Shown here: in pieces, positions 50,706 through 59,108 of the stretch
Layout of the letters: every line of letters starts with the position of its first letter
Numbering within the stretch: the first letter of the stretch is position 1
Origin: Streptomyces sp. NBC_01283
GTDB taxonomy: Bacteria; Actinomycetota; Actinomycetes; Streptomycetales; Streptomycetaceae
Assembly: GCF_041435335.1 (NCBI RefSeq)
Contig: NZ_CP108430.1
Coordinates: 7,157,001-7,221,000, forward strand
Length of the DNA stretch: 64,000 nt
Direction: 5' to 3'
The notes under the pieces: model-generated
Database searches by the model: none
What the model saw: the letters and a program-made list of their open reading frames with translations, nothing else
What the model was told of the DNA's origin: nothing
Program-made: the position numbers and the translations under genes

Positions 50706-51538
50706 GACGCCTCTCCCTGACGCGTGGGGAAGGGGCCACCACGGGTGCGGCGGCGCTGCTGCCCGCGGCGGTTGGAGCGCTCGGTGAGGATCACCTTCAG
50801 GACGCGCAGACCGTCGCGCACGGCGCTGAGATTGCTGACGCCGTGGATGCGCAGATACTCGTGGCTGGGGATCTCCTGCACCTTGAGCCCGGCCTTGACC
50901 ACCCTGATGTTCATCAGGGTCTCCACCTCGAAGCCCGTGCAGTCGAGCTCTATCTTGTCGAGGCAGTGCTTCCAGAAGGCGTTGTAGCCGTAGCACAGGT
51001 CGGTGTAGCGGGCGCCGAACTTGGCGTTCACCACGGAGCAGAGCACATGGTTGCCGAGCTTGCGGATCGGCGTCATGTCGTCCGTGGCACCGCCGTTGGC
51101 GAACCGCGAGCCCTTGGCGAAGTCCGCGCCCGAGACGAGGGCGGAGACATAGCTGACGATCTCGTGCCCGTCGGCGGAGCCGTCCGCGTCGACCATCACG
51201 ATGATGTCGCCGGTGCACGCCTCGAATCCGGTGATCAGGGCGTCGCCCTTGCCCTTGCCCAGCTGTCTCACGACCTTCACGTCCGGCCACAGCTCCCGGG
51301 CGACGGCCACCGTGTCGTCGGTGGAATTGCCGTCAACAAGAACGACTTCGTGAATCCATTCGGGTAGCGTCTTGAAGACGTAGGGAAGATTCTCCGCTTC
51401 ATTCATGGCGGGAATCACGACACTCACCGGCGGAGTGATCGCCAGGTGGGTGGAAATGGGCCGGTAGTTGCCGGACAGTGCTTTCTTCTCCAACGGATCC
51501 GGCCCCGGTTCGGTGGCCGGGCGCACAACAGAACTCAT
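50702..51538 (-). CDS. Glycosyltransferase family 2, DPM1/GtrB-like
   Basis: 278-residue glycosyltransferase similar to dolichyl/polyprenyl-phosphate sugar synthases. PVSVVIPAMNEAENLPYVFKT is the start of the GT-A fold. MVDADGSADGHEIV carries the DxD motif, and later come GSRFANGGATDDM and LCYGYNAFWKHCLDKI. No TM helices follow, so it belongs to the soluble DPM1 branch. It may make a polyprenyl-phosphate-linked sugar for GT-C enzymes such as the second half of the flippase fusion. ATG 51538 has GAGAGGG upstream. First gene after a promoter about 265 nt away. Confidence 0.88.
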   Translation of the reverse strand: MSSVVRPATEPGPDPLEKKALSGNYRPISTHLAITPPVSVVIPAMNEAENLPYVFKTLPEWIHEVVLVDGNSTDDTVAVARELWPDVKVVRQLGKGKGDALITGFEACTGDIIVMVDADGSADGHEIVSYVSALVSGADFAKGSRFANGGATDDMTPIRKLGNHVLCSVVNAKFGARYTDLCYGYNAFWKHCLDKIELDCTGFEVETLMNIRVVKAGLKVQEIPSHEYLRIHGVSNLSAVRDGLRVLKVILTERSNRRGQQRRRTRGGPFPTRQGEAS

Positions 51539-51802
51539 GAGTCTTGTCCCTCTCGTCCGGTGGACCGCCCACCCCCGGGCGGTCCGGATATGTATCCGGT
51601 TCGAAAGGGGGGTTCTCACGTGAGCATGACGAAATGGATCTCCGTGCATGCCGAGTGAGCTGGCATCGCGCGGGACGTGACTCGGCATGAATTCGGTCGC
51701 CGAGCACGGCACCCCCCTACCGCGCCCCGCGCCGGCACCACCGCGACCTTGAGCCCTCCCCTAGATCGCAACGCGTGATGGACCGATGCGGGTGGATGTA
51801 CG

Positions 51803-51832
51803 ACGGTATTGATGATTGAGACCGTATGGCAA
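51803..51832 (-). promoter_or_regulatory. Candidate promoter of the glycosyltransferase operon
   Basis: On the minus strand TTGCCA (51827-51832), an 18-nt spacer and TACCGT (51803-51808). The 379-bp gap 51539-51917 is A/T-rich for this genome and holds no coding sequence I can support, only this promoter and a leader of about 260 nt. Confidence 0.5.
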
Positions 51833-51917
51833 GACCTGGAACGGGCCCTCACGTTTTTGATGATTTGGCCGGTCTTGATGGGCACATATGGAGCGCACTG
51901 TTCCTTCCTGCGCCCGC

Positions 51918-53018
51918 TTATTCCTTCTTTCTTGATCGAATTTGGCCCATGCGTTTCAGCAGCTTGTCGGCCGGTTCGAAGAGTTCCGGACGGGACAAGA
52001 CGGTGTTGCGCAGTGCCCTGACCGGAGCGTGCCGAGCCCGGTGACCGATCGCTGCCGGATGGCGCAGAGCCACCCACCCCTCGGACACGGTGAGTTCGCG
52101 CGTCTTGAGGGAGTCCTTGTACTGCTTCTGGCCCCGCCCCAGGTCGAGATAGGCGATGCCGTCGGCGGCGGCCTCCTCGGCCATGCGCAGATGCATGATC
52201 AGGCCGGGCGAGTACTTGGCGAACGCCGGGTCGTAGGCGGGGAACCACTGCGCGATCACCCGCTCGGAGCGCAGCCCGAAGTGCGCGGCGGCCGGCACGT
52301 CGTCCACGTACAGGACGGAGAGCACGCCGGCGAACTGTTCGGACCTGGTGTGGAAGAGCTGGCGCACGAGCTGGCTGATCCAGGCCTGCGCGAAGCGGTC
52401 GCTGCGGCCGGTCCTGCGGTACTGCGCCGACTTCCACTCCATCAGGACGCGCAGCACCTCGGGGTCGCGCTCGTCGTGCACATAGCGCACGGTGCCGCGG
52501 TCGCGCCCGAGCCTGCGCTCCTTGGCGAGTGTCGTGCGGGCGAACTTCGGCGACTTCGCCTTGAGCTGGGCGAGATAGGCCTCGTACCCCTGGTCGATGT
52601 CCATGACGGGGGAGGCGAAGGAGCCGGAGGCGCCCGCCTCGAACGGCTCCTGGCCGCCGGCCAGGTGGTCGAACTCGTACATCGCGAGCCCGCAGGCCCG
52701 CAGCAGCTCCCGCGCGTCCCAGGTGAAGCCGGGCCGGTACACCATGCCCTGACAGTCGGAGACGCCGAGGCCGATGGCCCGGCCGACGCCGGTGATGGAT
52801 CTCTGGAACGGGAAGAACGCCGCAGGCTCACCGGCCTCGCGTACGACCGCGATCCGCACCCCGCGCCGCCAGTGGCCCACCGCGAGGGTGAACTCCGGGG
52901 AGAGGAACGGATTGGCCAGCTCGGGCGAGCCGTTGAGGTGGGCCTTGGACTGCAGTGCTGTCCAGGCCACCCGGTCCGCAGCGGTGAGTTCGCCGGGGCG
53001 GTGCACGGTGATGTCCAC
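51918..53018 (-). CDS. FemAB-like / BioF2 acyltransferase
   Basis: 366-residue protein of the GNAT/FemAB (acetyltransferase_6) superfamily, common in exopolysaccharide loci, where members are thought to acylate or aminoacylate sugars. Two GNAT-like halves are recognised. The second has AGVLSVLYVDDVPAAAHFGLRSERV, WFPAYDPAFAKYSPGLIMHLRMAEEA and YLDLGRGQKQYKDSLKTRE, the FemAB C-terminal signature. GTG 53018 lies just after the stop of the preceding membrane-protein gene, so the pair is coupled. It is separated from the glycosyltransferase operon by the promoter gap, so it forms a separate two-gene unit. Confidence 0.83.
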   Translation of the reverse strand: MDITVHRPGELTAADRVAWTALQSKAHLNGSPELANPFLSPEFTLAVGHWRRGVRIAVVREAGEPAAFFPFQRSITGVGRAIGLGVSDCQGMVYRPGFTWDARELLRACGLAMYEFDHLAGGQEPFEAGASGSFASPVMDIDQGYEAYLAQLKAKSPKFARTTLAKERRLGRDRGTVRYVHDERDPEVLRVLMEWKSAQYRRTGRSDRFAQAWISQLVRQLFHTRSEQFAGVLSVLYVDDVPAAAHFGLRSERVIAQWFPAYDPAFAKYSPGLIMHLRMAEEAAADGIAYLDLGRGQKQYKDSLKTRELTVSEGWVALRHPAAIGHRARHAPVRALRNTVLSRPELFEPADKLLKRMGQIRSRKKE

Positions 53019-53019
53019 G

Positions 53020-53454
53020 TCAGGAGGTCCGCCTCGTCGGGGCGCGGCGGCGTCGCAGCCGCCGTGCCAGTACCAGCAGATGGATGAGCGATCCGATCAC
53101 GGTGATGGCCACGACCCCGCCGCGCACCGACCACAGGTGGAGGGCCAACATCGACTGGGTCACCAACAGGTTGACCGCGACGGCCCCCGAAACGGAAGCG
53201 ATGATCCGGCCCCACGGGTCAAGTCCCCGGAGGGCGGCCGCGATTGCTCCGCCGGGAGCGGCCAGCAGGAAGAACAGGGTGAAGGGGGCGCGCAGCGGCG
53301 AATCGATGTCCGTGAGCGCGAGCACCGCGCCGACGGCGCCCACCGCCACGGCCGTGCCCGCGAGCAGCGGCAGCGCGTCTTCCTGGCGTCTCGGCCGGTC
53401 GTCGGGCCCTCGCCCGGTGTCTGATGACGGTGCCTTGATCCCGATGGTCTGCAT
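53020..53454 (-). CDS. Small four-helix membrane protein
   Basis: 144-residue hypothetical membrane protein. The N-terminal 30 residues are hydrophilic and charged. Four hydrophobic segments follow: LPLLAGTAVAVGAVGAVLAL, APFTLFFLLAAPGGAIAAAL, IIASVSGAVAVNLLVTQSM and VVAITVIGSLIHLLVLA, then an Arg-rich tail (ARRLRRRRAPTRR). No family is known. It precedes the FemAB-like gene with 1 nt between stop and start. ATG 53454 follows a GGGGGG site. It may be a partner in polymer export. Confidence 0.65.
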   Translation of the reverse strand: MQTIGIKAPSSDTGRGPDDRPRRQEDALPLLAGTAVAVGAVGAVLALTDIDSPLRAPFTLFFLLAAPGGAIAAALRGLDPWGRIIASVSGAVAVNLLVTQSMLALHLWSVRGGVVAITVIGSLIHLLVLARRLRRRRAPTRRTS

Positions 53455-53688
53455 TGGCGACTTTGCCCCCCGACGCGCCGGATGCCGGGCTTCAATGTCG
53501 CGCAGTCGACGGCGGCGCGTCAAGATGCGGAGGGAGTGTGGAGATGTTCGCCGCGGGCCCCTTGAACCGCAAGGGAACTCCCTGTGTGGGCAAGGGAATT
53601 GCAGGCGAACTTGTTGTCATGAACACTGTCGGCGCCCCGGGGGGAGTGGTACCACAGTCGAGGCAGAAATCCTGCTAAGGGAGGTTCC

Positions 53689-54513
53689 ATGAGATTGTCC
53701 CGAATCACGGCATACGTTTCCTCACTCCTCCTCGCCACCGCCTTCGCCCTCACCGGGGCCACAGCGGCTCAAGCGGACCAGCGATCCGACCAACAGGCCG
53801 CGGCCACCGGTTATGTGGCACTCGGCGACTCCTACTCGTCCGGCGTCGGAGCCGGCGGATACGACAGCGGGAGCGGCAGCTGCAAGCGCACATCGCGCGC
53901 TTACCCCGCGCTCTGGGCGGCCGCCCACTCACCCTCAAGTTTCAGTTTCACGGCTTGCTCGGGCGCTCGTACGGGTGATGTCGTGGCCAGCCAGCTCGGC
54001 CCGCTCGGCGCCGGGACGGGTCTGGTCAGTGTCTCCGTGGGCGGCAACGACGCCGGTTTCGCCGACGTCATGACGACCTGTGTGCTCCAGTCCGAGAGCA
54101 ACTGCCTCGCACGCATCGCACAGGCGCGCAGTTACGTCGAGACGACGCTGCCCGGCAATCTCGACAAGGTCTACTCGGCGATCAGCGCCAAAGCACCGGC
54201 CGCCGAGGTCGTCGTGCTCGGCTACCCCCGCTTCTACAAGCTCGGCGGCGGCTGCATCGCCGGCCTCTCCGAGAAGGAACGCAGCGCCATCAACAGCGCC
54301 TCCGACTTCCTCAACTCCACGACGGCCAAGCGCGCCGCCGACCACGGCTTCACCTTCGGCGACGTGACCCCCGCCTTCACCGGGCACGAGATCTGCTCGG
54401 GCGACGCGTGGCTGCACAGCGTGAACTGGACCAACATCGGCGAGTCCTACCACCCCAAGGCCGCGGGCCAGTCCGGCGGCTACCTCCCCGTGTTCAGCGC
54501 CGCCGCGTCCTGA
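53689..54513 (+). CDS. Secreted SGNH/GDSL esterase (lipase)
   Basis: 274-residue secreted esterase. A Sec signal ends near AQA (residue 29). The SGNH blocks are GYVALGDSYSSG with nucleophile Ser48, block III SVGGNDAGF, and the C-terminal catalytic Asp/His in NWTNIGESYHPKAAGQ (His255). Six Cys form the disulphides typical of the Streptomyces phospholipase/esterase group. GGGAGG lies 5 nt before ATG 53689. It converges on the kinase gene. The lipid or ester substrate is not predictable. Confidence 0.9.
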   Translation: MRLSRITAYVSSLLLATAFALTGATAAQADQRSDQQAAATGYVALGDSYSSGVGAGGYDSGSGSCKRTSRAYPALWAAAHSPSSFSFTACSGARTGDVVASQLGPLGAGTGLVSVSVGGNDAGFADVMTTCVLQSESNCLARIAQARSYVETTLPGNLDKVYSAISAKAPAAEVVVLGYPRFYKLGGGCIAGLSEKERSAINSASDFLNSTTAKRAADHGFTFGDVTPAFTGHEICSGDAWLHSVNWTNIGESYHPKAAGQSGGYLPVFSAAAS

Positions 54514-54533
54514 CGCACCCCGCTCGTCCCCAC

Positions 54534-56192
54534 TCAGTCCGGCGCATAGGAGGAGGCCCCGCCCGTCGGGGTCTCCTTTTCGCATGTCACCGAGTACGCG
54601 ACCGAGTTGGAGCTCGCCTTCACCGGACTTTGCACCTCCACGCTGATCGAGTTCTGATACGTCGAACCCGGCTCCCCGGCGACCGTCTCCGTGTGGTGCA
54701 CCTGCTTGGTCTTCCCGCCGCCGGAGGCGAAGCTGAGCGTCTTCCAGCCGGGGTCGCTCGACTCGCCGGACTTGGTCACCCAGCGGTAGTCGACGGTGAC
54801 CGGAACCCGCCCCACGGTGAACGTCGCCGTGAACGAGGGGGAGGTGGCCGGCGGACAGGCGCCGCTGTGCTCCGTGTTCGTGCCGGTGACCGAGACCTTG
54901 ACGGACTGCGCCGGGTGCGTGGTCGAACCGCCGTTCCCACCGCCGGTTTTCCCGCCCGAGCCGCCGCCCGTGGTGCCGCCGCCGGTGGAGCCGCCGTCAC
55001 TGCCGCCGTTGCCCGCCCCTCCGCCGTCACTGCCGCCCGAGGTGCTGCCGCCGTCCTTGCCGCCGCCGGAGCCACCGCTGTTGTTCCCGCCGCCGTTGCT
55101 CCCGCCTCCTTCGGAGGCCCCGCTGCTGCTGCCGCCTCCGCCTCCGTCGTCGCGGTTCACCAGGGCGTACACGAGTCCGCCCAGAGCGAGCGCCAGGGCG
55201 ACCAGGCCCGCGGCGAGGACGAAGACCGAGCTGCGCGAGCGCTTCGGGGGGACGGTGCTCGTCGTGGTGACGAGGGGGTCCTGCTGGTCCGGCGGAGGCG
55301 GCGAGGGCAGCTGCTGTTGCTGCTGCGAGGTGACGGTCGGCATGTACGGCAGCGGCGTCGGCGCCTGCGGGGTGCCGCCCGCCGCGACGAGCCGCAGCTG
55401 GTTCTCGGCTTCGGCGGCGGAGATCCGCGCGGCGGGGTCCTTCCGCAGCAGCCCTTCGATGACCGGGTACAGCGGCCCCGCGTTCCGCGGCGGCGGCAGC
55501 TCCTCGTCGACGACCGCGCGCAACGTGCTGAGCGGGGTGTCCTGCCGGAAGGGCGAACTGCCCTCGACAGCCGCGTAGAGCAGCACTCCCAGCGACCACA
55601 GATCGGATTCGGGGCCCGGCCGCCGCCCCAACGCCCGCTCCGGGGCCAGGAATTCGGGGGAGCCCACCACCTCGCCCGTCATGGTGAGGGCCGAACTCCC
55701 CTCCACCATGGCGATCCCGAAGTCGGTGAGGACGACCCGCCCGTCGTTCGCGATGAGCACGTTGCCCGGCTTCACGTCGCGGTGCAGCACCCCGGCGTCA
55801 TGGGCGGCGCGCAGGGCGGCGAGCACCTCGGCGCCGATGCCCGCGGCACGCTGCGGGAGCATCGGCCCCTCCGCGTCCAGGACGTCGGACAGCGAGAGAC
55901 CCCGCACGATCTCCATGACGATCCACGGGCGCCCGTCCTCGCTCGCCACGTCATAGACCGTCACCACATTGCGGTGCGGGATCCTGGCGGCGGCCCACGC
56001 CTCGCGCTCCAGGCGGGCGTACAGCCGGTCGACGTCAGGGGCCGGGAGCCCGGCGGGCGCCCGCACCTCCTTGACCGCGACCTCGCGGCCCAGGACCTCG
56101 TCGCGGGCCCGCCAGACCGTGCCCATGCCGCCCTCGCCCAAGGGGGACAGCAGGCGGTAGCGCCCCGCGATCACACGCTCGTTCCCGCTCAC
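54534..56192 (-). CDS. Transmembrane Ser/Thr protein kinase (PknB-like) with extracellular domain
   Basis: 552-residue kinase. The catalytic domain spans residues 10-270: GEGGMGTVWRA (P-loop), Lys41, the HRDVKPGNV catalytic loop (Asp139) and DFGI (Asp157), with the activation segment SSALTMTGEVVGSPEFLAPE. One TM helix is at about 322-345. A Gly/Ser-rich linker (349-424) leads to an extracellular beta-rich domain of about 125 residues (SVKVSVTGTNTEHSGACPP and so on) with two Cys. No PASTA repeats are present, so the signal differs from PknB. The start is GTG 56192 with GGGGGAC 5 nt upstream. Autophosphorylation and unknown partners are expected. Confidence 0.9.
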   Translation of the reverse strand: MSGNERVIAGRYRLLSPLGEGGMGTVWRARDEVLGREVAVKEVRAPAGLPAPDVDRLYARLEREAWAAARIPHRNVVTVYDVASEDGRPWIVMEIVRGLSLSDVLDAEGPMLPQRAAGIGAEVLAALRAAHDAGVLHRDVKPGNVLIANDGRVVLTDFGIAMVEGSSALTMTGEVVGSPEFLAPERALGRRPGPESDLWSLGVLLYAAVEGSSPFRQDTPLSTLRAVVDEELPPPRNAGPLYPVIEGLLRKDPAARISAAEAENQLRLVAAGGTPQAPTPLPYMPTVTSQQQQQLPSPPPPDQQDPLVTTTSTVPPKRSRSSVFVLAAGLVALALALGGLVYALVNRDDGGGGGSSSGASEGGGSNGGGNNSGGSGGGKDGGSTSGGSDGGGAGNGGSDGGSTGGGTTGGGSGGKTGGGNGGSTTHPAQSVKVSVTGTNTEHSGACPPATSPSFTATFTVGRVPVTVDYRWVTKSGESSDPGWKTLSFASGGGKTKQVHHTETVAGEPGSTYQNSISVEVQSPVKASSNSVAYSVTCEKETPTGGASSYAPD

Positions 56193-56236
56193 GGGCGTCC
56201 CCCATCGGCAGCCGGGCGATTCTCCACAAAATTACC

Positions 56237-57652
56237 TCAACCGAGCGCGGTTGCCGCCCCCTTGAACACCAATCCACACCCGAGGGCGACCACGACGCAG
56301 GCGGATCCCAGCGGCAGGAACCGATGCGTGGCCCGATGCAGCCACCGGGGCCCGTGGATCCGCCGCCCGGCGAGGGCCCCGACCCGCACGACGAGGAACC
56401 CGGCGGCCGTCAGTGTGACGGCGAGCCCCACCCCGTACGCCAGTACGAGCAGTAGCCCGAACCAGGCCTCGCCAAGGGCCGCGGCCCCGACGAGCACGAC
56501 CACGGCGGAAGGGCTGGGCACGAGGCCGCCCGCGAAGCCGAGGAAGAGTGCGCCGCGCACCGTGGGCGGCGCGTCGTGCGCGTGGTGATCGTGGGGGTGG
56601 TGATGCGGGTGGTGATGGCTGTGCTTGCGCCGTCGCCAGGCCCGCCGCAGGAGCAACGCGCCCGCCCCGGTGACGAGTACGCCGCTGACCACTCCCAGCC
56701 AGGCGATGACCGACGGCGCCGCGGCCGATCCGCCCGCCACGAGCAGCCCGAGCGCGGTCACGCCCAGGGTGTGGGTGACGGTCACCGAAGCGGCGAGCGG
56801 CAGGACGTCCCGCAGGGAGGCATGTCCCCTCGCGGCGGCGCTCGCGGCCATCAGCGTCTTGCCGTGCCCCGGCGCGACGGCGTGCAGCGCCCCCAGGACC
56901 AGGGCGACACCCAGGGCGAGCACGGCGAAGCCGGGCGTCAGGTCATGGCGGGCCACGAGCCCGGTCAGGGCCTGCGTCCACCGGTCCGCGCCGCGCGGCA
57001 GCACGGAGGCCGGGGCCTCCGGCTTCTCCTCGCTCAGGGCCGGGCCGCCGGGGGTGATCCGCAAGGTGGCGGAGTCCTCGCGGGGCGGCGAGTCCAGCAG
57101 CCGCTGCGGGTAGCGGGTGAGGCGCCGCGACACGGACGTCTCCGGTACGTCCGATGCGCCGAGGGTCATCCGGTCGCCCCGCGCGGTGACCTCCCGCCAC
57201 CCGGGTCCCGGTTCACCGGCGGCCTCGAACCGGACAGCGAGCTCGGAGCCCCGGGGGAGCGGGGCACCGAGCTCGCACTCCACGCGCAGGGTGGGCAGGC
57301 CCGCTTGCCCGTCCCGGGTGACCGCCCGGGCCCTGTGCACGCGGAGTTCCTCCGCCTGCCCGTCCACCCGGAGCCGGCTGCCACGGGCGGCGTCCGCACA
57401 CCGGCCGTCGGCCCAACTCCCCATGCCCTCGCGCTTGATGCGGGACATGGCCTGGGTGGCCGGGATCTCGGCGAGGTCCTCGATGTGGTCGACCCGCAGC
57501 TGCCCCGGACCCGCCACAAGGCCGTCGTACCGATTGACGGTGAAGTTCCCCAGGGGGTGAGCGAGGGGGCGAGCGCCCGCCTCCGCGGCGGGCAGCACGG
57601 CCAGCGCGAGGCCCGCGACCAGCACACCTCCGAGGGCGATCACGCGCCTCAC
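56237..57652 (-). CDS. NicO/RcnA-like nickel-cobalt transporter with N-terminal exported domain
   Basis: 471-residue protein. A signal peptide (residues 1-25) is followed by an extracytoplasmic domain of about 210 residues (HPLGNFTVNRYDG, VRFEAAGEPGPG) of the type often preceding NicO transporters. From about 265 there are six TM helices with HAVAPGHGKTLMAA and a matching second half around GGLVPSPSAVVVLVGAA, the NicO/RcnA transport motifs. Between TM segments is a His-rich cytoplasmic loop (HSHHHPHHHPHDHHAHD, about 365-385) that would bind Ni/Co. GTG 57652 overlaps the TPR gene stop (GTGA), with GAGGGAGG upstream. Metal specificity is unknown. Confidence 0.85.
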   Translation of the reverse strand: MRRVIALGGVLVAGLALAVLPAAEAGARPLAHPLGNFTVNRYDGLVAGPGQLRVDHIEDLAEIPATQAMSRIKREGMGSWADGRCADAARGSRLRVDGQAEELRVHRARAVTRDGQAGLPTLRVECELGAPLPRGSELAVRFEAAGEPGPGWREVTARGDRMTLGASDVPETSVSRRLTRYPQRLLDSPPREDSATLRITPGGPALSEEKPEAPASVLPRGADRWTQALTGLVARHDLTPGFAVLALGVALVLGALHAVAPGHGKTLMAASAAARGHASLRDVLPLAASVTVTHTLGVTALGLLVAGGSAAAPSVIAWLGVVSGVLVTGAGALLLRRAWRRRKHSHHHPHHHPHDHHAHDAPPTVRGALFLGFAGGLVPSPSAVVVLVGAAALGEAWFGLLLVLAYGVGLAVTLTAAGFLVVRVGALAGRRIHGPRWLHRATHRFLPLGSACVVVALGCGLVFKGAATALG

Positions 57653-58968
57653 AACGCCTCCCTCGCCGCCCGTGCTCCCGTCGGCGAGAACCCCGGGTTC
57701 AGTTTCAGGGCCGCCGAGATCCAGCGGCGAGCGGCGGCCTCGTCGCCCGCGGCCCCCTCGATCACACCCCGGTGGTACAGGAACGACGCCTCGTGGAAGC
57801 CCGTCGCCGTGGCCCGGCGGGCGTACGGAAGAGCCTCCTCCGAGCGGCCGTTGACGTGCAGGGCCCAGGCCAGCGCGTCCGCCGTGTGGACCGTGTGCCG
57901 TCGCCCCCACTCCGCACGGGCCGCCCGCAGCGCCGCCTTCCGCTCGTCCGGGCCCCCGTGGTCCGTCAACGCGGTCGCCGCGTCGAGGTCGGCGTTCACC
58001 CCGTTCGCCCGGGCGAGGGACACCCACGCGGACACCAGCGCGTACTGCTCCCGGGCCTTCGCTCCGTCGCCCCGCCCGCCCCGCGCCTCGTACAACTCAC
58101 CCAGGGCGACCAGCGGTCCGGGCAGTGGAGCCCGCTCCACCACCTCCCTGAGCCCCCGTATCGCCCGCCCGGTGTCGCCCTGCCCGGCCCACGCGCGCGC
58201 CCGGCACTCCAGCGCCGGAAGGTACGTGGCATCGGCCCGCAGCGCCTTCCCGCACTGCTTCAGCGCCTCCCCGTAGTCACCCTGCCGCCACGCGAGCTGC
58301 CCCAGCGCGGTGGCGACGTACGCGGCGTCCCCGCCGCTGGATCCGCTGCCGACGGCCTGCGAAAGGGCCCGGCGGGCGCCCGCCACATCGCCCCGGAGCT
58401 CCCGCACGTACGCGTACCGCGTGAACACCGGCATCCCGGGCCGCCGGGCATCGGCCTCGTCCGCGGCCCGCGCCGCCTTCTTGTACCGCCCGAGCTCGAC
58501 CAGCGCGTCGATCCGCGAGGCCAGCGCGCCCTCGCTGTAGGGGTTCACCGCGAGCGCGGCCTCCGCGTGGCGCAGCGCCCCGGCGAAGTCATGACGGGCG
58601 GCGGCCAGCGCCGCCCGTCCCGCGAGCCCCGCGTCATTGCGGGGTCGCAGCTCCAGGGACCGGTCGAGAGCGCGGTCCGCCTCGCGGTACCGGGTCGGGT
58701 CGCCCCGGGTGCGGGCCTGCTCGACGTAAGCGGTCCCCAGCGTCGCCCACCCTCCGGCGTCCTTCGGCTGGGACCGCAGATGAGACTGCAGCGCCTCGAC
58801 GCCGCGGTCGAGATCACCGCCCCGCAGCGCGCCCGGCGCCACCGCCACGGACGGCGGCGGCCGGTCGGGACCGTCCTCACCGCCGGCCACGACGGCACCC
58901 CCGGTGATCGCGAGCGCGAGAGCGACGGCCGCCACCACGGGCCGGCCGGCAGGACGGGGCAAGGCCAT
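57649..58968 (-). CDS. Exported tetratricopeptide-repeat protein
   Basis: 439-residue protein with an N-terminal hydrophobic segment (PVVAAVALALAITGGAVVAGG) as a signal or anchor. The rest is a series of TPR-like helix pairs: DRGVEALQSHLRSQPKDAGGWATLG, YREADRALDRSLELRPRNDAG, AALAVNPYSEGALASRIDALV, YGEALKQCGKALRADATYLPAL and others, about nine units. This mediates protein-protein contact outside the cytoplasmic membrane or on its outer face. ATG 58968 has GGAGGG 8 nt upstream (an in-frame GTG at 58971 is closer). It is coupled to the NicO gene. A pyrimidine-rich leader lies between it and the DUF4331 gene. Confidence 0.8.
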   Translation of the reverse strand: MALPRPAGRPVVAAVALALAITGGAVVAGGEDGPDRPPPSVAVAPGALRGGDLDRGVEALQSHLRSQPKDAGGWATLGTAYVEQARTRGDPTRYREADRALDRSLELRPRNDAGLAGRAALAAARHDFAGALRHAEAALAVNPYSEGALASRIDALVELGRYKKAARAADEADARRPGMPVFTRYAYVRELRGDVAGARRALSQAVGSGSSGGDAAYVATALGQLAWRQGDYGEALKQCGKALRADATYLPALECRARAWAGQGDTGRAIRGLREVVERAPLPGPLVALGELYEARGGRGDGAKAREQYALVSAWVSLARANGVNADLDAATALTDHGGPDERKAALRAARAEWGRRHTVHTADALAWALHVNGRSEEALPYARRATATGFHEASFLYHRGVIEGAAGDEAAARRWISAALKLNPGFSPTGARAAREAL

Positions 58969-59000
58969 CACTGGGACCCTCCAGACGAAGTCGAAGATCA

Positions 59001-59056
59001 GTCGAGAAAAGAGAAGAAGAGAGCAGAGAAGAGATGCAGAGAAGAGATGCAGAGAG
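59001..59056 (-). repeat. Pyrimidine-rich leader tract with 13-bp tandem repeat
   Basis: GCAGAGAAGAGAT (plus strand) occurs at 59023-59035 and 59036-59048, inside a stretch that is nearly all purine on the plus strand, hence C/U-rich on the mRNA, upstream of the TPR gene. Confidence 0.6.
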
Positions 59057-59108
59057 GGCGCGGCCCGCTGGGGGATGGGGCGCGGGCCGCGCCGGTCATG
59101 CGAGGGGC

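Noticed and set aside
51809..52044. 70-72-residue frames in the A/T-rich gap before the FemAB-like gene
   Set aside because: They overlap the end of the FemAB-like gene, have no ribosome binding site, and codon use is unlike the neighbours.
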